Assembly: GCA_027490305.1 (NCBI GenBank) | Contig: JAIXYI010000062.1 | Coordinates: 1 to 45,317, forward strand | DNA: 45,317 nucleotides | Origin: Flavobacteriaceae bacterium | Lineage (GTDB): Bacteria > Bacteroidota > Bacteroidia > Flavobacteriales > Flavobacteriaceae | Direction of reading: 5' to 3' | Part shown: positions 42,842 to 45,317 of the stretch, piece by piece | Position numbering within the stretch: position 1 is the first letter of the stretch | Layout: every line of letters starts with the position of its first letter | Made by a program: the position numbers and the translations under genes | The notes under the pieces: model-generated | Told to the model about the DNA's origin: nothing | The model's database searches: none | What the model saw: only the letters and a program-made list of their open reading frames with translations

Positions 42842-45317
42842 TTAAAAAAAGGCTCTAAGCTGTATACTCCCCGTATGGATGGCCTTTGTCCCTTCACTTT
42901 TTCGTCCTTGGTAACTGATATTTAAGTCCAGATATTGGGTAAGCGTTTTTTGTACCAGCAGGCGCCAGGTAGTGTTTTGTCCGGGCTGGAGTCCTTCGAG
43001 CATGGTATAAGCTACCGGTGACAATGTGTTTCCCGAGTAACCGTTCCGAAGCAGCGCCACTTCTCCATTTGCGGTAAAATCTTTGCTTCCGGTGAAGGAA
43101 AACGACGTCCCCCAACGCGTCTGCGACAGTTTTTCCTGGTCCCCAAGTCGGTTGGATACTTCTTTAAACTGAAGGAAAACGTCCCATGAGGCATTCTTTG
43201 AAAAAAGATACGACACCTTCGATTCGCCTTCCTTCCCATTCAGGCGGAAGTTGCGTCCGGCGTAATTCTCAGAGTAGGTGGCGGATGTATTGGCTTCGGT
43301 AGTAAGAGTGACGAGCCAGCTTTTTTGAAAGAGGTGCACATATTGCAGTTGGTGCAGGCCGTTGGTGTTTTCCTGTGCACCCACCGACAACAGGCTTCGC
43401 GCTTCGCTCTTTAGCCAGGTATACGTGAGGGAATGGTGCTGCTTTCCGCGATTGAAATACAGTGAATTGCGTAGGGTCAGCGCCAGTCCTAACAATCCAT
43501 TTTCGCTGCCGTCGAACGGATTGACATCGAACTCCCTCGCTTCGGCTTTACGTTTCCGTTCGGTCGAAAACGACGCCTGGTCGTAGAAATGGGACAGCAC
43601 TTTCCGGAAGCCCGTCGCATTCGTCCATTTCAGGGGATTGAGGGTCAAGGCCTGTGAAAAGCGGTTTTGGTGCGTGCGGATGAACACCTGGCTGGGCAGG
43701 AACACCCGTACGTACTTCGCCTGATCGGGAAACGGCGCGACCTCAAACTCCTGCAATTCCTGAAGGCCGTTACCATTGTAGTCGTTCCAGGTGTAGACAC
43801 CGCGACCGGGTTCCACTTCCACATAACTGAATTCCTGTTGTGCAATGGTGCCCGCAAAGGTCTCGTAGGCCGTACTTACCTGTATCAGATCAGCGAAAAA
43901 ACGGTCGTTGTATAGCAGGCGGGTCGTCAACGACGGTACGTCTTTTACTCCTTCCTTTTCAAAATGCAGGAGGCGGTAGTTGGTAAAAAGGCTGAGGTCG
44001 CTTTTGTCGGTTTTGAGCAATCGCGATTTCAGGTAATAGGAGTCGGATTGGTTGACGCGGATGAGCCGTCCGTCCTGCAAACTGTCGTTCACCCGACGAA
44101 GGTAACCCACTTCGGCAAATACCTTCGTACTGTCACCCCGACCAACGAAAGCACCGTACTCAAAGAAACGTTGGCTGACAGACGAGAGTAATCCGGTTTC
44201 CTTCAGGCGCTCCCGGTTGTCCTCGGCACGACTTCTGGCGCCGGCCCAATTGCGTCCGAAGCGGCGTACGATATCAGATTGCTGCCGAAAAAAGGTCGAA
44301 GACGCCCGCGTACCGTCGCTTTTCAAATAGCTCGACTGGTGCTGTATCCGCCATTTCTCCAGGTTGGCATAGGCGGAAAGCAGGTGGCGGATGCCCGAGA
44401 ACTGGGTGGAGAAGTCCAGTTTTTCCAAACGGTACGAGATCGTGCTTTTTGCGGGAAGCGAAAAATCGAGTCCGGAAACAAACAGGCTTTGTGTGCCGGT
44501 TGGCGTTTCCGTCAGGTTCCAATCGCGGCTGAACTCAATATTGAAAAGGCGTTCGATGGCGCGAAAACGACTCTGTATTAATTGATAACCGGAAAATGCA
44601 TCCAAATTCCATTTGCCTGAATAAAGTCGTTGCCGCCCGTCGAATTTTAGCGCGATGCCCTTGTTGTCACCGTCGTCTGCGGTTGAAAACAGGTTTTTGT
44701 CATTGTTGCTGACGGCGGCTTCAAATTTGACATCCGTTTTCTCAGACGGATGGAACCCACCCAGTACCGTCGCCATCTGCAGCTTGACGGGTGCCACCAA
44801 CGGGATAATCGGAGCGTAGTTTCCCTGGGAAATGCCGTCGATAGGCGCCACATATTCGAATACTTTTCCCGCCGCCGTGGTCGTCAGAAATAGGTAATCG
44901 CCTTTCCCGGCACCTACATCCGTAAACCGGACATTATATAAGGTCTCGTCGGGGTCATTGGAGTAGGCATATACTTCAACACCACCTACAAATGTTTTTC
45001 GATACAGCACCCGGTTCTCTGAATACGTATCCTGATAAGCCGACGACGCCACCATCAGCGACGGATCGTCACCCGCAGCGACCAACGCCTGTACCTGCTC
45101 CGATGTGAGACTCTGCTGCAAGGGTTGGTTTTTCACATCGTTCTCGGAATAAACGTATCCTCCGATATCCCACTTTTTGGTTTCATGGGTAGCGCCGACA
45201 TAGGTCACGAAACGCGTATAGTTTCGGTCGGAATACTGGTATTCGACATTGATCCGCATCTCGGATGTGATGGGGAATAACGATGTGAACGTGATTTCCC
45301 CGGCATTGTAATCGATG
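42842..45317 (-). CDS. Large outer-membrane beta-barrel-like protein, 5' end outside window
   Basis: The frame is open to the right window edge (residues before MRINVEYQYS read ...ITFTSLFPITSE), so the start lies further right; about 825 residues are visible. The sequence alternates strand-like stretches rich in Tyr, Phe, Ser and Arg, typical of a large barrel. It contains the acidic motif YTWNDYNGNGLQELQEFEVAPFP, a DxNxNG-type calcium-loop-like segment, and ends LNISYQGRKSEG...GSIQLRAFF, with an aromatic last residue as in barrel proteins. I do not recognise a named family. Outer-membrane location is inferred. Confidence 0.75.
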   Translation of the reverse strand, partial: IDYNAGEITFTSLFPITSEMRINVEYQYSDRNYTRFVTYVGATHETKKWDIGGYVYSENDVKNQPLQQSLTSEQVQALVAAGDDPSLMVASSAYQDTYSENRVLYRKTFVGGVEVYAYSNDPDETLYNVRFTDVGAGKGDYLFLTTTAAGKVFEYVAPIDGISQGNYAPIIPLVAPVKLQMATVLGGFHPSEKTDVKFEAAVSNNDKNLFSTADDGDNKGIALKFDGRQRLYSGKWNLDAFSGYQLIQSRFRAIERLFNIEFSRDWNLTETPTGTQSLFVSGLDFSLPAKSTISYRLEKLDFSTQFSGIRHLLSAYANLEKWRIQHQSSYLKSDGTRASSTFFRQQSDIVRRFGRNWAGARSRAEDNRERLKETGLLSSVSQRFFEYGAFVGRGDSTKVFAEVGYLRRVNDSLQDGRLIRVNQSDSYYLKSRLLKTDKSDLSLFTNYRLLHFEKEGVKDVPSLTTRLLYNDRFFADLIQVSTAYETFAGTIAQQEFSYVEVEPGRGVYTWNDYNGNGLQELQEFEVAPFPDQAKYVRVFLPSQVFIRTHQNRFSQALTLNPLKWTNATGFRKVLSHFYDQASFSTERKRKAEAREFDVNPFDGSENGLLGLALTLRNSLYFNRGKQHHSLTYTWLKSEARSLLSVGAQENTNGLHQLQYVHLFQKSWLVTLTTEANTSATYSENYAGRNFRLNGKEGESKVSYLFSKNASWDVFLQFKEVSNRLGDQEKLSQTRWGTSFSFTGSKDFTANGEVALLRNGYSGNTLSPVAYTMLEGLQPGQNTTWRLLVQKTLTQYLDLNISYQGRKSEGTKAIHTGSIQLRAFF

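Overview
The window reads as chromosome from a Bacteroidota bacterium, most likely a Flavobacterium-like member of the Flavobacteriaceae. The grounds are several secreted proteins ending in type IX secretion (T9SS) sorting domains, a CarboxypepD_reg-type TonB-dependent receptor, DUF5689 and DUF4286 proteins, and -7 boxes of the TAnnTTTG type upstream of many genes. Base composition is mixed to moderately GC-rich by eye, with one clearly AT-rich block at about 10.45-13.0 kb. Both outermost genes run off the window.

Layout. 1-3.9 kb: the 3' part of a repeat-rich surface protein, then two tandem paralogous T9SS-exported proteins closed by a good terminator. 4-5.7 kb: one small membrane protein on the minus strand, surrounded by gene-poor DNA holding degenerate short repeats and a strongly folded intergenic element. 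5.7-9.1 kb: a minus-strand two-component operon, with a TPR/HisKA_2 sensor kinase feeding a REC-AraC response regulator, preceded by the collapsed remnant of a second kinase. 9.6 kb: a stand-alone AraC-type DNA-binding protein. 10.43-13.02 kb: a small AT-rich island inserted at the 3' end of tRNA-Asn. It is bounded by 22-bp direct repeats and holds a DUF4062 gene, an AlbA_2/HATPase/wHTH gene and a truncated DUF262 gene; this looks like a defence cassette without its integrase.

13.1-25.5 kb is mostly housekeeping: RseP, a Gfo/Idh/MocA oxidoreductase with an aldo/keto reductase, an exported M1 aminopeptidase divergent from serS, a TPR protein, a DUF4286 protein, rsmA overlapping mgtE, and proC. 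At 25.7 kb lies an unusual fusion of a 2-hydroxyacid dehydrogenase with a glyoxalase-fold (VOC) domain. 27.1-29.0 kb is a compact operon of small membrane proteins (TM2, DUF2752, DUF4870-like) ending in an M48 metalloprotease, with ATGA-type overlaps.

29.1-35.8 kb is a divergent locus. On the minus strand are a TonB-dependent receptor and two surface lipoproteins (choice-of-anchor-like and DUF5689). On the plus strand are an exported endonuclease/exonuclease/phosphatase-family enzyme and an exported OB-fold-like protein. Together they suggest uptake or degradation of a phosphodiester or nucleic-acid substrate, but this is inference. 35.8-42.4 kb holds 3-hydroxyanthranilate 3,4-dioxygenase and an ALDH7-like dehydrogenase, separated by a 1369-residue glycine-rich T9SS surface protein on the opposite strand. 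The window ends with a small proline-rich membrane peptide and a large outer-membrane beta-barrel-like protein cut by the right edge.

The most notable items are the tRNA-Asn island and its DUF4062-AlbA_2-(truncated DUF262) operon, the dehydrogenase-VOC fusion, the nuclease/TonB locus, the kinase remnant, and the folded intergenic element near 5.4-5.6 kb.
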